Below are positions 26,517 to 34,794 of a stretch of DNA of 64,000 nt, in pieces. A program made the translations under genes and the position numbers. Within the stretch, counting starts at the first letter, position 1, and each line of letters starts with the position of its first letter. Source of the stretch: Halorussus halobius (lineage in GTDB: Archaea; Halobacteriota; Halobacteria; Halobacteriales; Haladaptataceae). Below the pieces are notes generated by a model. It saw only the letters and a program-made list of their open reading frames with translations, did no database searches and had not been told where the DNA came from. The stretch spans positions 1 through 64,000 of the forward strand of contig NZ_SBIU01000006.1 of NCBI RefSeq assembly GCF_004765805.1, in the 5' to 3' direction.

Positions 26517-26672
26517 ATGATGGAATGTCCACACTGCGGTTCGGAGCTGAATCGGCGGACGAACTCGCGCACCCACCGGAACGGCGACCCGCTGGGGGGC
26601 AAGTCCACCGGGTCGGAACTGGTCGCCTGCCCGGACTGCGACGGGATGATTGACGGCTTCACGGCGCACTGA
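26517..26672 (+). CDS. Zinc-ribbon microprotein
   Basis: 51 aa: starts MMECPHCGSELN and carries a second knuckle ACPDCDGMID near the end, so two C-x-x-C pairs can bind one zinc ion. The middle (RRTNSRTHRNGDPLGGKSTG) is basic and Gly-rich, unusual against the acidic background, and could contact nucleic acid. Small zinc-finger proteins of this kind are common and often regulatory in haloarchaea. The ATG at 26517 is followed by a second in-frame ATG at 26520. Function unknown. Confidence 0.75.
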   Translation: MMECPHCGSELNRRTNSRTHRNGDPLGGKSTGSELVACPDCDGMIDGFTAH

Positions 26673-26732
26673 TTCGGGACCCCTGACCGACTCGTCCCGT
26701 TTTCGGCCCTGACCAGGGCTGTCGCACCGATT

Positions 26733-27158
26733 TCAGAGGTTCGCGAGCGCCTCGCGAGCGTTCTCGACCGCGGCGGCCTTCTTCGCGGGGTACGCTTCGA
26801 CCTTCGCGCGGAGAGTGATGCCCTCGCCGAGCGCGACCTCGCCGCGATACGCCGCCTGCTTGTCGAGCCGGAGGAACAGCGAGCAGTTGTCGTCGACGCG
26901 CTCGTCGAGTTCGGCGACGAGGTCGTCGACGTCCGGGAGTTGGGCCACCTTCGAGAGGACGTGGCGCATCTCGTCGGCGGTCTCGACCCGCGCCGAGAGG
27001 ACGAGGATGCGGTCGCCGTGGTACCCCTCGCTCTCGGCGCGTTCGACCGCGAACTCCTCGGGCAGGTAGGTCCGGAGCGCCTGCTCGACGCGCTTGTCGT
27101 CCTCGGTCGCGTAGCAGAACGCCCGCAGGTCGACGTAGTGGAACGGAACTTCGGCCAT
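26733..27158 (-). CDS. RNA-binding protein of the archaeal DUF54/PF01877 type
   Basis: 141 aa. The sequence MAEVPFHYVDLRAFCYATED, then RILVLSARVETADEMRHVLS and the C-terminal ITLRAKVEAYPAKKAAAVEN matches the archaeal RNA-binding family PF01877, small alpha/beta proteins sometimes encoded near exosome or ribosome genes. Here it is alone. The family is conserved in archaea; the RNA target is not known to me. Confidence 0.82.
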   Translation of the reverse strand: MAEVPFHYVDLRAFCYATEDDKRVEQALRTYLPEEFAVERAESEGYHGDRILVLSARVETADEMRHVLSKVAQLPDVDDLVAELDERVDDNCSLFLRLDKQAAYRGEVALGEGITLRAKVEAYPAKKAAAVENAREALANL

Positions 27159-27207
27159 CGACCGCGGGTACGCGCCGGGGACTCAAAAAGCCGTTTCGTT
27201 CGATGCA

Positions 27208-27370
27208 GGCTCGGCCCGCCCGGCGCGCGCTGGTGGGACCCGTCGGTGGTCGCACCGAAGCGTGCGAGGGAGGCGGCCACCCAAACGTGGTCGCCGAGGT
27301 TGGGAGGCGCGAGGCGTTCGCGGTGCCGTGCGGTCGCGGTCCTCATCGGTCGAGCCAGAAGCTAGCTTGG
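27208..27370. repeat. CTAGCT palindromic element, copy D (left arm only)
   Basis: Runs from a CCGGCGCGCGCTGGTGGGAC terminus (about 27220) through GTGGTCGCACCGAAGCGTGCG, GGTTGGGAGGCGCGAGG and GCGGTGCCGTGCGGTCGCGG to CTCATCGGTCGAGCCAGAAG and GCTAGC at 27361. The matching right arm is absent; the sequence after CTAGC does not pair. It shows that the arms can occur singly. The rest of the 27159-27491 spacer holds no gene. Confidence 0.7.
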
Positions 27371-27491
27371 CCGAACCGGCGGCCGGCCGGGTGGCGACAG
27401 CTTCCGCCGCGGTACGCGAATCGCCGCACGCACGCGCGACGTCCGCACGCGACTCGGAGTCGAACGCCGTTCCGTAGAAAACGTCGGGTCG

Positions 27492-27704
27492 CTACTCTTC
27501 GTCGGCGTCGTCCGCGTCGTCGGCCTCGCCGGCGGCCTCGAGCGAGTCCTCGGGAATGCCGGTCTCCTGGCCGTCCTCGAAGCTGACGGTGTAGGTGCTG
27601 TCGCCGAACATGGTCTCCATGACCTGCGTGACCTGTCCCTCTTCGCCGTCGTACTCGCTGTGCTCGTCGTGCAGGGTGACGCGGTCGTCTTCCTCGAAGC
27701 TCAT
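27492..27704 (-). CDS. Small acidic beta-barrel-like protein (DUF1918-like), hypothetical
   Basis: 70 aa. The core FEEDDRVTLHDEHSEYDGEEGQVTQVMETMFGDSTYTVSFEDGQETGIPEDSLE looks like a small SH3-like or KOW-like beta barrel of the DUF1918 type (G-x-V-x-x-V … Y-x-V-x-F-x-D-G). The C-terminal 15 residues are almost all Asp, Glu and Ala. The start is the ATG at 27704; the frame upstream is not protein-like. Function unknown, possibly protein- or nucleic-acid-binding. Confidence 0.75.
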   Translation of the reverse strand: MSFEEDDRVTLHDEHSEYDGEEGQVTQVMETMFGDSTYTVSFEDGQETGIPEDSLEAAGEADDADDADEE

Positions 27705-27940
27705 GAATCGGGCTACTCCTGCGCCGGGTAAAAGCGGCCCGGTTCGGTCTCGCTCGGCGGCGTCGCCCCGCTCGCGGCGCGCGTTCGCGCCGCTGGCGGT
27801 TCCGGCGCTCGCGTTCGGAATCGCACACTGGTCGTCGTCCCTCGTTCGAATCGTCCTCGCTCGACCACCGACCGTGGGCGTCGCTCGCACGCCGACCGCG
27901 AAGTGCAAGACTCTTGTCGACGTGACGCCCACACTCCCCT

Positions 27941-28939
27941 ATGACCGACGAGAGCCGCGAACACGTCGTTCCGGGGAGCGACGAGGACCTCGACACCGCC
28001 GACGTCGAGGGCCACGACTTCCGGGGCGAGTTCGACTTCTTCGACCTGCTTTCGACCTACGAGACGACCGGCTTCCAGGCGACTCACCTCTCGGAGGCGG
28101 TCGACCTCCTGACGAAGATGGACGAGGCCGACGCCAAAGTGTACCTGACGATGACCTCCAATATCGTCTCCTCGGGCCTCCGGGAGGTCGTCGCCGCGCT
28201 GGTGCGCGAGGGGTTCGTGGACGTGCTCATCACCACCTCCGGGTCGATAACCGAGGACGTCATCAAGACCGAAAAGCCGTTCAAGATGGGCGAGTGGGAC
28301 GTCGACGAGGCCGAGATGCGCGAGCGGGGCATCAACCGGCTGGGCAACATCTTCGTCCCCTCCGACCGGTACGTCTGGCTCGAATCGTACCTCAACGACT
28401 TCTTCGACGACTTCTTCGACGACGAGGAGATACGGACGCCGACCGAGTTCGCCCGGGAACTCGGCGAGACGCTGGACGACGAGGATTCGGTCCTGAAGCA
28501 GGCCGCCGACAACGACGTGCCGGTGTTCTGCCCGGCGCTGACCGACGCCGAGGTCGGCAACTTCCTCTACTACTACCGGCAGGGCATCGGCCCGGACGTC
28601 GGCATCGAAATCGTCGAGGACTACGACCGACTCATCGACGAGGGGATGCTCGCGGACGAGACCGGACTGGTCGTGCTGGGCGGCGGCGTGCCCAAGCACC
28701 ACGCCATCATGACCAACCTGTTCCGGGGCGGCGCGGACTACGCGGTGTACGTCTCGACCGGGATGGAGGGAGACGGCTCGCTGTCGGGCGCACCGCCGGA
28801 CGAAGCGGTCTCGTGGGGCAAGATAAAGCAGGACGCGAACGACGGCGAGCGCGAGGCGAAAAACTACACGCAGGTCGAGGCCGAGGCGACGCTGGTGGTC
28901 CCGCTGCTGGCCGCGACCGTGCTGGCCGACCGCGAGTGA
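27941..28939 (+). CDS. dys: Deoxyhypusine synthase
   Basis: 332 aa. It makes deoxyhypusine (or its agmatine variant in haloarchaea) on initiation factor aIF5A, transferring a butylamine group from spermidine or agmatine with NAD. Motifs: YLTMTSNIVSSGLREVV (about 67), the TTSGSITEDVIKT loop (about 97), and GLVVLGGGVPKHHAIMTNLF (about 245) with the active Lys. It has its own promoter and no linked partner. The target gene for IF5A is not in the window. Confidence 0.94.
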   Translation: MTDESREHVVPGSDEDLDTADVEGHDFRGEFDFFDLLSTYETTGFQATHLSEAVDLLTKMDEADAKVYLTMTSNIVSSGLREVVAALVREGFVDVLITTSGSITEDVIKTEKPFKMGEWDVDEAEMRERGINRLGNIFVPSDRYVWLESYLNDFFDDFFDDEEIRTPTEFARELGETLDDEDSVLKQAADNDVPVFCPALTDAEVGNFLYYYRQGIGPDVGIEIVEDYDRLIDEGMLADETGLVVLGGGVPKHHAIMTNLFRGGADYAVYVSTGMEGDGSLSGAPPDEAVSWGKIKQDANDGEREAKNYTQVEAEATLVVPLLAATVLADRE

Positions 28940-28954
28940 CTGGCGGGACGACCC

Positions 28955-29004
28955 CACTCAGTCGTCGTGAACCGGGAAGCACTCAGTCGTCGTGAACCGG
29001 GAAG
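28955..29004. repeat. Perfect 25-bp tandem duplication at the dodecin 3' end
   Basis: CACTCAGTCGTCGTGAACCG-GGAAG occurs twice head to tail (28955-28979 and 28980-29004). It encodes, on the minus strand, the C-terminal FPVHDD and stop of the dodecin gene. Because 25 is one more than a multiple of three, the two copies end two different reading frames with the same last residues. Confidence 0.95.
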
Positions 29005-29188
29005 GCGACTTCGACGGTCGCGCGGTACTCGGTGATCTCGTCGTCTTCGACCTGCGCGGTCCAGTCCCGACCTCGACGCCGGAGATGTGGTCGACCGTCT
29101 CGCTGGCCTGCCGGAACGCCTCCTCGGCGGCGGCCTGCCACGACTCGTCGGCCGTGCCAGTTATCTTGACTATCTTCACTGCCGTCAT
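28958..29188 (-). pseudogene. Dodecin gene with a one-base deletion (frame disrupted)
   Basis: The frame starting at 29188 gives a normal dodecin N-terminus (MTAVKIVKITGTADESWQAA … DHISGVEV). It then switches to nonsense, while the dodecin C-terminus (DWTAQVEDDEITEYRATVEV) continues in the next frame to a stop at 28983. Restoring one base near 29075 gives a normal 68-aa dodecin. As it stands, the ORF is 76 aa and still ends in FPVHDD because of the 25-bp duplication. Dodecins store flavins in dodecamers. A sequencing error is possible. An intact dodecin lies at 47207. Confidence 0.8.
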
Positions 29189-29326
29189 GGCGTCCGGAGC
29201 ACGACGACGTTCGAGTAGCGTCTCGTTGCCGCTCGGGCGCGGCCGTCGAGCACGGAACGGGCCTGCCTCCGGCGCTCACGTCCGAGACAGTTAGACTAAA
29301 GGCTCCGGCCTCCACAGTTCGACTGA

Positions 29327-30685
29327 ATGGAGTCTCCGCCCCGTGACGGACAGGTGTCGACCGAACCGACCGGCTCCGAGCTCGTGAGCCGGACCTGCGA
29401 GCTATCCGACTGCGACCCCCGCGGGTTCCTCGTCGGCCGGGACGCGCCGAGGACCTACTGGACCAGCCCCTACGGCCCGGAGTTCGCCGGCGGCGGGACG
29501 GCGGCCCGGGTCGCCGCCGACGGTCCCGGCCGCTTCGACGAGGTCCGCGAGCGGGCCGAGGACCTCTTCGCCGGCCTCGACTACGACGGCCCCGACGCCG
29601 CTCGGCCCCGGCTGTTCGGCGGCTTCGCGTTCCACGCCGACCACGAGTCGGCCCCGCCGTGGCACGGGTTCGCCGGGGCCGAGTTCGTCCTCCCTCGGAC
29701 CCAGTTGACCCGCGCGAACGGCGAGACGTGGCTGACCGTCTCGGCACGCGACGCCGACCCCGAGGCGGTCGAATCGGAACTCGCGGAGGTCCGCGACGCG
29801 CTCGCGGCCGCGCCCGACCCCGAGCGCGCCGCCCCGCCGGGGGTCGCGGCCACGCGCTCGAGCACGACACGCGAGCAGTGGGCCGAGCAGGTCCGGGCCG
29901 CCGTCGAGCGAATCGAGGCGGGCGAACTCCGGAAGGTGGTGTTGGCGCAGGCGCTGTCGGCCGAGTTGGAGGGCGACCTCTCGGTCCCCGACGTGCTCGC
30001 CCGGCTCGGCGAGTCGTACCCCGACTGCTTCCGGTTCCTGTTCGAGCCGACCACGGAGGCGGCCTTCTTCGGCGCGACGCCCGAGCGCCTCGCCACCCTC
30101 CGGGGTCGGACCGTCGAGGCCGACGCGCTGGCCGGGTCGGTCGGCAGGGGCGACACGCCCGAGGCCGACGCCGACCTCGAAGCCGGGCTCCGGAACAGCG
30201 AGAAGATAGCCCACGAACACGAACTCGTGGTCGAGACCGTCCGCGACCAGCTCGCGCCCATCTCGGCGTCGGTCCGGGTTTCGGACCGCCGGGTCCGGAA
30301 GCTGGCGACCATCCAGCACCTCTGGACGCCCGTCGAGGCCGACCTCCCGAGCGACGGGGCCGACGCCGGAGCCGACGACCACGTCCTCCGAATCGTGGAG
30401 GCGCTCCACCCCACGCCGGCGGTCGGCGGACTGCCGCCGGACGCCGCGCTCCGGACCATCCGCGAGACCGAGGCGTTCGACCGGGGCTGGTACGCCGCCC
30501 CGATAGGCTGGTTCGACGCCGAGGGCGACGGCACCTTCGCGGTCGGACTCCGGTGTGCGGTCGCGGACGACCGCACCGCCACCCTGTTCGCCGGCAACGG
30601 CATCGTGGCCGACAGCGACCCCGACGAGGAGTACGAGGAGGTCCAGCTCAAGTACCCGCCGATTCTGGACGAACTGGAGGAGTGA
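29327..30685 (+). CDS. menF: Isochorismate synthase (MenF/EntC type)
   Basis: 452 aa. It converts chorismate to isochorismate, the first step of menaquinone synthesis. Chorismate-binding motifs: AGELRKVVLAQAL (about 200, with the general base Lys), FFGATPERL (about 250), LAGSVGRG (about 270), NSEKIAHEHELVVETV (about 290) and LHPTPAVGGLP (about 365). It is followed by menD after 13 bases, so both act in one pathway and probably one transcript. The N-terminal 150 residues are variable, as in other MenF proteins. Confidence 0.94.
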   Translation: MESPPRDGQVSTEPTGSELVSRTCELSDCDPRGFLVGRDAPRTYWTSPYGPEFAGGGTAARVAADGPGRFDEVRERAEDLFAGLDYDGPDAARPRLFGGFAFHADHESAPPWHGFAGAEFVLPRTQLTRANGETWLTVSARDADPEAVESELAEVRDALAAAPDPERAAPPGVAATRSSTTREQWAEQVRAAVERIEAGELRKVVLAQALSAELEGDLSVPDVLARLGESYPDCFRFLFEPTTEAAFFGATPERLATLRGRTVEADALAGSVGRGDTPEADADLEAGLRNSEKIAHEHELVVETVRDQLAPISASVRVSDRRVRKLATIQHLWTPVEADLPSDGADAGADDHVLRIVEALHPTPAVGGLPPDAALRTIRETEAFDRGWYAAPIGWFDAEGDGTFAVGLRCAVADDRTATLFAGNGIVADSDPDEEYEEVQLKYPPILDELEE

Positions 30686-30698
30686 CTCGGGGCGAACA

Positions 30699-32516
30699 AT
30701 GACCGCCCCGAACCGCAACACCCTCTGGGCCGACGCGCTGGTCGAGGAACTCGCCCGGGCCGGCGTCGAGGCGGTCTGCGTCGCGCCCGGAAGCCGCTCG
30801 ACGCCCCTGACGGTCGCGGTCGCCGGCCACCCCGACCTCGACGTGTTCTCCCACCTCGACGAGCGCTCTGCGGCCTTCTTCGCGCTCGGCCGGGCCAAGC
30901 GAACCGGCCGGCCCACGCCGCTGATATGTACCTCCGGGACCGCCGCCGCCAACTTCCACCCGGCCGTCATCGAGGCCAGTCAGGCCCGCGTCCCGATGGT
31001 CGTCCTCACGGCCGACCGGCCGCCCGAACTCCGGGACTCGGGCGCGAATCAGACCGTCGACCAGCGGAAGCTCTACGGCGACGCGGTCCGGTGGTACGCC
31101 GACCTGCCCGAGCCCGACCCCGACGCCCGGACTCTGCGCTCGCTCCGGACGACGGCGGGCCGAGCGGTCGCCCAGGCCACCGGCACGCCGCCGGGACCGG
31201 TCCACCTCAACGTCCCGTTCCGCAAGCCGCTCGAACCCGTCGAGGTGCCCGGCGACGTGCCCGACGACCTCCCGGATAGCGCGCCCCTCGCGGCGGAGGG
31301 TCGCGTCGACGACGACGGGGAGCGGTCGCCGTTCGTCCGCACCGCGACGGGCCGCCCGGAACTCGACGACGGCGACCTCGAAGCCGTCCGGCGAGCGGTC
31401 GCGGACGCCGACCGGGGCCTCCTCGTCGCCGGCCCGGCGGACGACCCCACGCCCGGCCGCGAGGCGCTGGCCGCCCTCGCGTCCGCGACCGGCTTTCCCG
31501 TCCTCGCGGACCCGCTCTCGGGCCACCGGTTCGGCCACGGCGAGGCAATCGCTGGCGAGGACCCCGTTCCCGTCGTCGGCGGCTACGACGGCTACCTCGG
31601 CGCGGTCGGCGACGACTGGCCCGACCCCGAGGTCGTGGTGCGGTTCGGCGCGTCGCCCACCTCGAAGGTGCTCCGACAGTACCTCGAAGCCAGCGACGCC
31701 CGGCAGTTCCTCGTGGACCCGGCGGCGGGCTGGCGTGAGGCGACGTTCACCGCGACCGACCTGCTCGCGGCCGACCCGACCCGATTCGCCGAGCGACTCG
31801 CCGAGAGCGTCCGCGTCGGCGGCGACGGGTCGTGGCGCGACCGCTTCGCCGACGCCGAGCGACGCTACTGGGACCTCGTGACCGACGCGCGCGAGGGCCG
31901 ACTGTTCGAGGACGCGACCGCCCCGTCGTTCGAGGGTGCGATTCTGTCGGCGGTCGCGGCCGACGCGCCCGACCCCGCGACCGTGGTGGTCTCGAACAGC
32001 ATGCCGGTTCGGGACCTCGACCGGTTCGGTCGGCCCCGGGCGGCCGACCTCCGGGCGCTGGGCAACCGGGGCGCGAGCGGCATCGACGGCGTCACCAGCA
32101 CCGCGCTGGGCGCGGGGAGCGCGACCGACGACCCGCTCGTCCTCGTCACGGGCGACCTCGCGTACTACCACGACATGAACGGACTGCTCGCGGTCGCGCG
32201 CTGTGGCGTGGACGCGACAATCGTCGAGATCAACAACGACGGCGGCGGCATCTTCCACATGCTCCCAATCGAGGATTTCGACCCGCCGTTTACCGACCAG
32301 TTCCGGACGCCCCACGGCCTCGACTTCGAGCCGACCGGCGACCTCTACGGCCTGGACTTCGAGCGGACGACCGACCTCGCGTCGTTCCGGTCGGCTTTCG
32401 AGGCGTCGGTCCGGAGCGCGGGGACTCAGGTCGTTGAGGTCGTCACTGACGCCGAGGACAGCCACCGGTTCCGCGAGCGACTCGAAGCCCGCGTGGCCGC
32501 GGAACTCGGCGAGTAG
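30699..32516 (+). CDS. menD: 2-succinyl-5-enolpyruvyl-6-hydroxy-3-cyclohexene-1-carboxylate synthase
   Basis: 605 aa, ThDP-dependent. It joins isochorismate with 2-oxoglutarate. N-terminal CVAPGSRSTPLTVAVAGHPDL and HLDERSAAFFALGRAKRTGRP contain the catalytic Glu region. ICTSGTAAANFHPAVIEA and LTADRPPELRDSGANQTVDQ are MenD signatures. The C-terminal ThDP motif runs from GDLAYYHDMNGLL to NNDGGGIF (about 490-525). The start at 30699 follows menF by 13 bases. Menaquinone is the main haloarchaeal respiratory quinone; the remaining men genes are not in the window. Confidence 0.95.
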   Translation: MTAPNRNTLWADALVEELARAGVEAVCVAPGSRSTPLTVAVAGHPDLDVFSHLDERSAAFFALGRAKRTGRPTPLICTSGTAAANFHPAVIEASQARVPMVVLTADRPPELRDSGANQTVDQRKLYGDAVRWYADLPEPDPDARTLRSLRTTAGRAVAQATGTPPGPVHLNVPFRKPLEPVEVPGDVPDDLPDSAPLAAEGRVDDDGERSPFVRTATGRPELDDGDLEAVRRAVADADRGLLVAGPADDPTPGREALAALASATGFPVLADPLSGHRFGHGEAIAGEDPVPVVGGYDGYLGAVGDDWPDPEVVVRFGASPTSKVLRQYLEASDARQFLVDPAAGWREATFTATDLLAADPTRFAERLAESVRVGGDGSWRDRFADAERRYWDLVTDAREGRLFEDATAPSFEGAILSAVAADAPDPATVVVSNSMPVRDLDRFGRPRAADLRALGNRGASGIDGVTSTALGAGSATDDPLVLVTGDLAYYHDMNGLLAVARCGVDATIVEINNDGGGIFHMLPIEDFDPPFTDQFRTPHGLDFEPTGDLYGLDFERTTDLASFRSAFEASVRSAGTQVVEVVTDAEDSHRFRERLEARVAAELGE

Positions 32517-32617
32517 GCCGGTCGTGCCGGACGGCCGATAGTTACCAGATTTCGAGAACTTTCACATTAAGTATCGTCAACTTTGATGAATCATCCGTCC
32601 CGAATACTATCGGAACG

Positions 32618-32992
32618 ATGTCAGAAAAACCGGCGGAAGCGCTGACGGAGTTCCTGCGCGAACGCGTGGGCGACCACCTCCGGAGCGTCGTCCGGTACGA
32701 CGAGGACGGTGCGGAGCTGGTCTACGTCCGCGACGACGTGGCCGAGCGGTACTCGACCGCCGCCACCGAGCGCGTCTTTCAGGACGTTCGGCTCGAAGGG
32801 ATGGGAAAACCCCATCAGGAGGGGCTGTACGACCACGGGTCGCTGAACTGCACCGTCCGGAGCTTCGACGACGCCGTGGAGATGCACTTCCCGCACGACG
32901 AGACGACCGGCGTGGCCGTCTCGCTCGACGGCGAAGTGTTCGCCATCAACAACACGTTCATCGGGGAGTGCCTCGAACGGGCCCAGGAGTAG
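32618..32992 (+). CDS. Hypothetical haloarchaeal protein
   Basis: 124 aa, soluble and acidic. Patterns include LRSVVRYDEDGAELVYVRDD, the EGLYDHGSLNCTVRSFDDAV segment, and VAVSLDGEVFAINNTFIGEC near the end. This resembles a small conserved haloarchaeal family (possibly DUF7522; number not verified) of unknown function. An AT-rich promoter (CACATTAAGTATCG, about 32562-32575) lies upstream. Confidence 0.75.
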   Translation: MSEKPAEALTEFLRERVGDHLRSVVRYDEDGAELVYVRDDVAERYSTAATERVFQDVRLEGMGKPHQEGLYDHGSLNCTVRSFDDAVEMHFPHDETTGVAVSLDGEVFAINNTFIGECLERAQE

Positions 32993-33014
32993 CGCCGGCG
33001 ACCTGTGGGTTCGG

Positions 33015-34205
33015 CTACGCGGTCTCGGCCCGGACCATCTCCTCGATGCGGTCGAGTCCCGTCTCGATGCGGTCGAGTCCGTTGGCGAAGCTCAGCCGGA
33101 GGTAGCCCTCGCCCGCGTCGCCGAAGCCGTTCCCGGGAGCCGTGACGACGCCGTACTCCGAGAGGAGGCGCTCGGCGACGTCGAGGCTGTCGCCCGGCAG
33201 GACGCTCACGTCGAGCAGCGCGTAGAAGGCTCCCTCGGGCCGGGGACACGACACCGACGGCATCTCGGCGACCCGCTCGACGACCGCGTCCCGGCGTCGC
33301 TCGAACGCGGCCTTCATCTCGGCGACCGGTTCCTGCGGGCCGGTGAGCGCGGCCAGCGCGGCCTGCTGGCTCACGCTCGACGCGCAGGCGGTCGTGCTCT
33401 CGCCGATGCGCGACACCGCGTCGACCACCGGCTGGGGCCCGGCCAGCCAGCCCAGTCGCCACCCGGTCATGGCGTAGGTCTTCGAGCAGGAGCCGACCGT
33501 CAGCACGTTCTCGGGCGCGTCGACGTACGACGCCGCGCCCCGGAACGCCCGGTCGTAGGTCAGCCGGCCGTACACCTCGTCGGCGACGAGGTAGGCGTCG
33601 TGGTCGGCGGCGATTCGCGCGACCTCGCAGACGAGGTCTTCGTCGTACACCCTGCCGGTCGGGTTCGATGGATTCGTCAGGATGACGGCGGCGGTGTCGT
33701 CGGTGACGTTCGCCGCGATTCGCTCCGGGTCGAGGTCGAACCCCGAGTCGGCGGGCAGCGGCACCTCGACGGGCGTCGCGCCGGCGATCTGGGCCTGGTT
33801 GACGTAGTTGGGCCACGCTGGCGTGGGGACGACCACCTCGTCGCCCGGCCCGGCGACCGCCAGCATCGCCAGCGAGAGCGCCTCCATCGCGCCGCTGGTG
33901 ACCGTTATCTGCTCGGGCGCGTACTCGACGTCGCTCTCGCGGGCCATCGTCTCGGCGATGGCCGCCCGGAGTTCGGGGACGCCCGGATTGGCCGTGTACT
34001 CGGTCCGTCCGGCCCTGGCGGCGGCCTCCGCGGCGTCCACGACGTGTTCGGGCGTGTCGAAGTCGGGCACGCCGACTTGGAGCCGAATCGGGTCGCCGTC
34101 GTACGCCTCGGCGAGGTCGAACATCACGCGAATCTTCGAGCGGTCGAGGGTTCGAGTACGGTCGGACAGCCGGTCGCCGGCCGGTGACGGTCGCTGGTCG
34201 GTCAT
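33015..34205 (-). CDS. Pyridoxal-phosphate aminotransferase, class I/II
   Basis: 396 aa, fold type I. It shows LQVGVPDFDTPEHVVDAA near the start, ITVTSGAMEALSLAM (about 100), VILTNPSNPTGRVY (about 153) and the PLP-lysine motif SCSKTYAMTGWRLGWLAGP (about 228-246, Lys in SKT), then FYALLDVS. This is the aspartate/aromatic aminotransferase group; the exact amino acid is uncertain. It converges on the 32618 gene. Confidence 0.9.
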   Translation of the reverse strand: MTDQRPSPAGDRLSDRTRTLDRSKIRVMFDLAEAYDGDPIRLQVGVPDFDTPEHVVDAAEAAARAGRTEYTANPGVPELRAAIAETMARESDVEYAPEQITVTSGAMEALSLAMLAVAGPGDEVVVPTPAWPNYVNQAQIAGATPVEVPLPADSGFDLDPERIAANVTDDTAAVILTNPSNPTGRVYDEDLVCEVARIAADHDAYLVADEVYGRLTYDRAFRGAASYVDAPENVLTVGSCSKTYAMTGWRLGWLAGPQPVVDAVSRIGESTTACASSVSQQAALAALTGPQEPVAEMKAAFERRRDAVVERVAEMPSVSCPRPEGAFYALLDVSVLPGDSLDVAERLLSEYGVVTAPGNGFGDAGEGYLRLSFANGLDRIETGLDRIEEMVRAETA

Positions 34206-34350
34206 GTCCGCACCGACGGAGCGTCGGACTAAGTATGTTCGTCTCCCGGCACCGACGGCGAGGCCGGGCGAGCCCGCGACCGAGGCGACCGGAATCGGCG
34301 TCGCGTACCAAACCTCTTAGTCGGTCGAGTACGTGTGAACAACTCACAAT

Positions 34351-34794
34351 ATGGTCGAGGGTGGTAGTTCGTCGTCCGACGACGCGAGCGACCTGAACCG
34401 GGCGCGCGACGCCGACGCCACGTTCGAGGTTCTGGCCGACGAGCGCCGGCGACTGGCGCTCCACTACCTTCGCGACCGGGGGTCGGCCGACGTCGACGAG
34501 CTGGCGACCGTGGTGTCGGGGTGGACGCGGGCCCGGCGGGCGGAAGCCGAGACGGTGACGCCCGGCGAGCGCGAGGCGGTTCGGATCGACCTCCACCACG
34601 TCCACCTGCCGCGACTCGTCGACGCGGGGGTCGTCGACTACGACCGGGACGCCGGCGTGGCGCGACTCGGCGAGCCGTCCGACCTGCTGGTCACGGTGCT
34701 GGACCGGTCGCTCGCCGACGAACGCCGGTGGGCGAACGAACGCCGCGCCGAGGGCGGTCGGGACGAGGACCCACAGCGAGGCGACGACGCGTGA
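34351..34794 (+). CDS. Winged-helix DNA-binding protein (DUF7344-like)
   Basis: 147 aa. ATFEVLADERRRLALHYLRD is the typical first helix of the haloarchaeal winged-helix family, followed by DVDELATVV and IDLHHVHLPRLVDAGVVDYD, which form the recognition helix and wing. It is likely a transcription factor. It overlaps the next gene by four bases (GTGA), a DICT-domain protein, so the two form a sensor-regulator pair. A promoter (CAACTCACAATATG) runs right up to the ATG. Confidence 0.82.
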   Translation: MVEGGSSSSDDASDLNRARDADATFEVLADERRRLALHYLRDRGSADVDELATVVSGWTRARRAEAETVTPGEREAVRIDLHHVHLPRLVDAGVVDYDRDAGVARLGEPSDLLVTVLDRSLADERRWANERRAEGGRDEDPQRGDDA

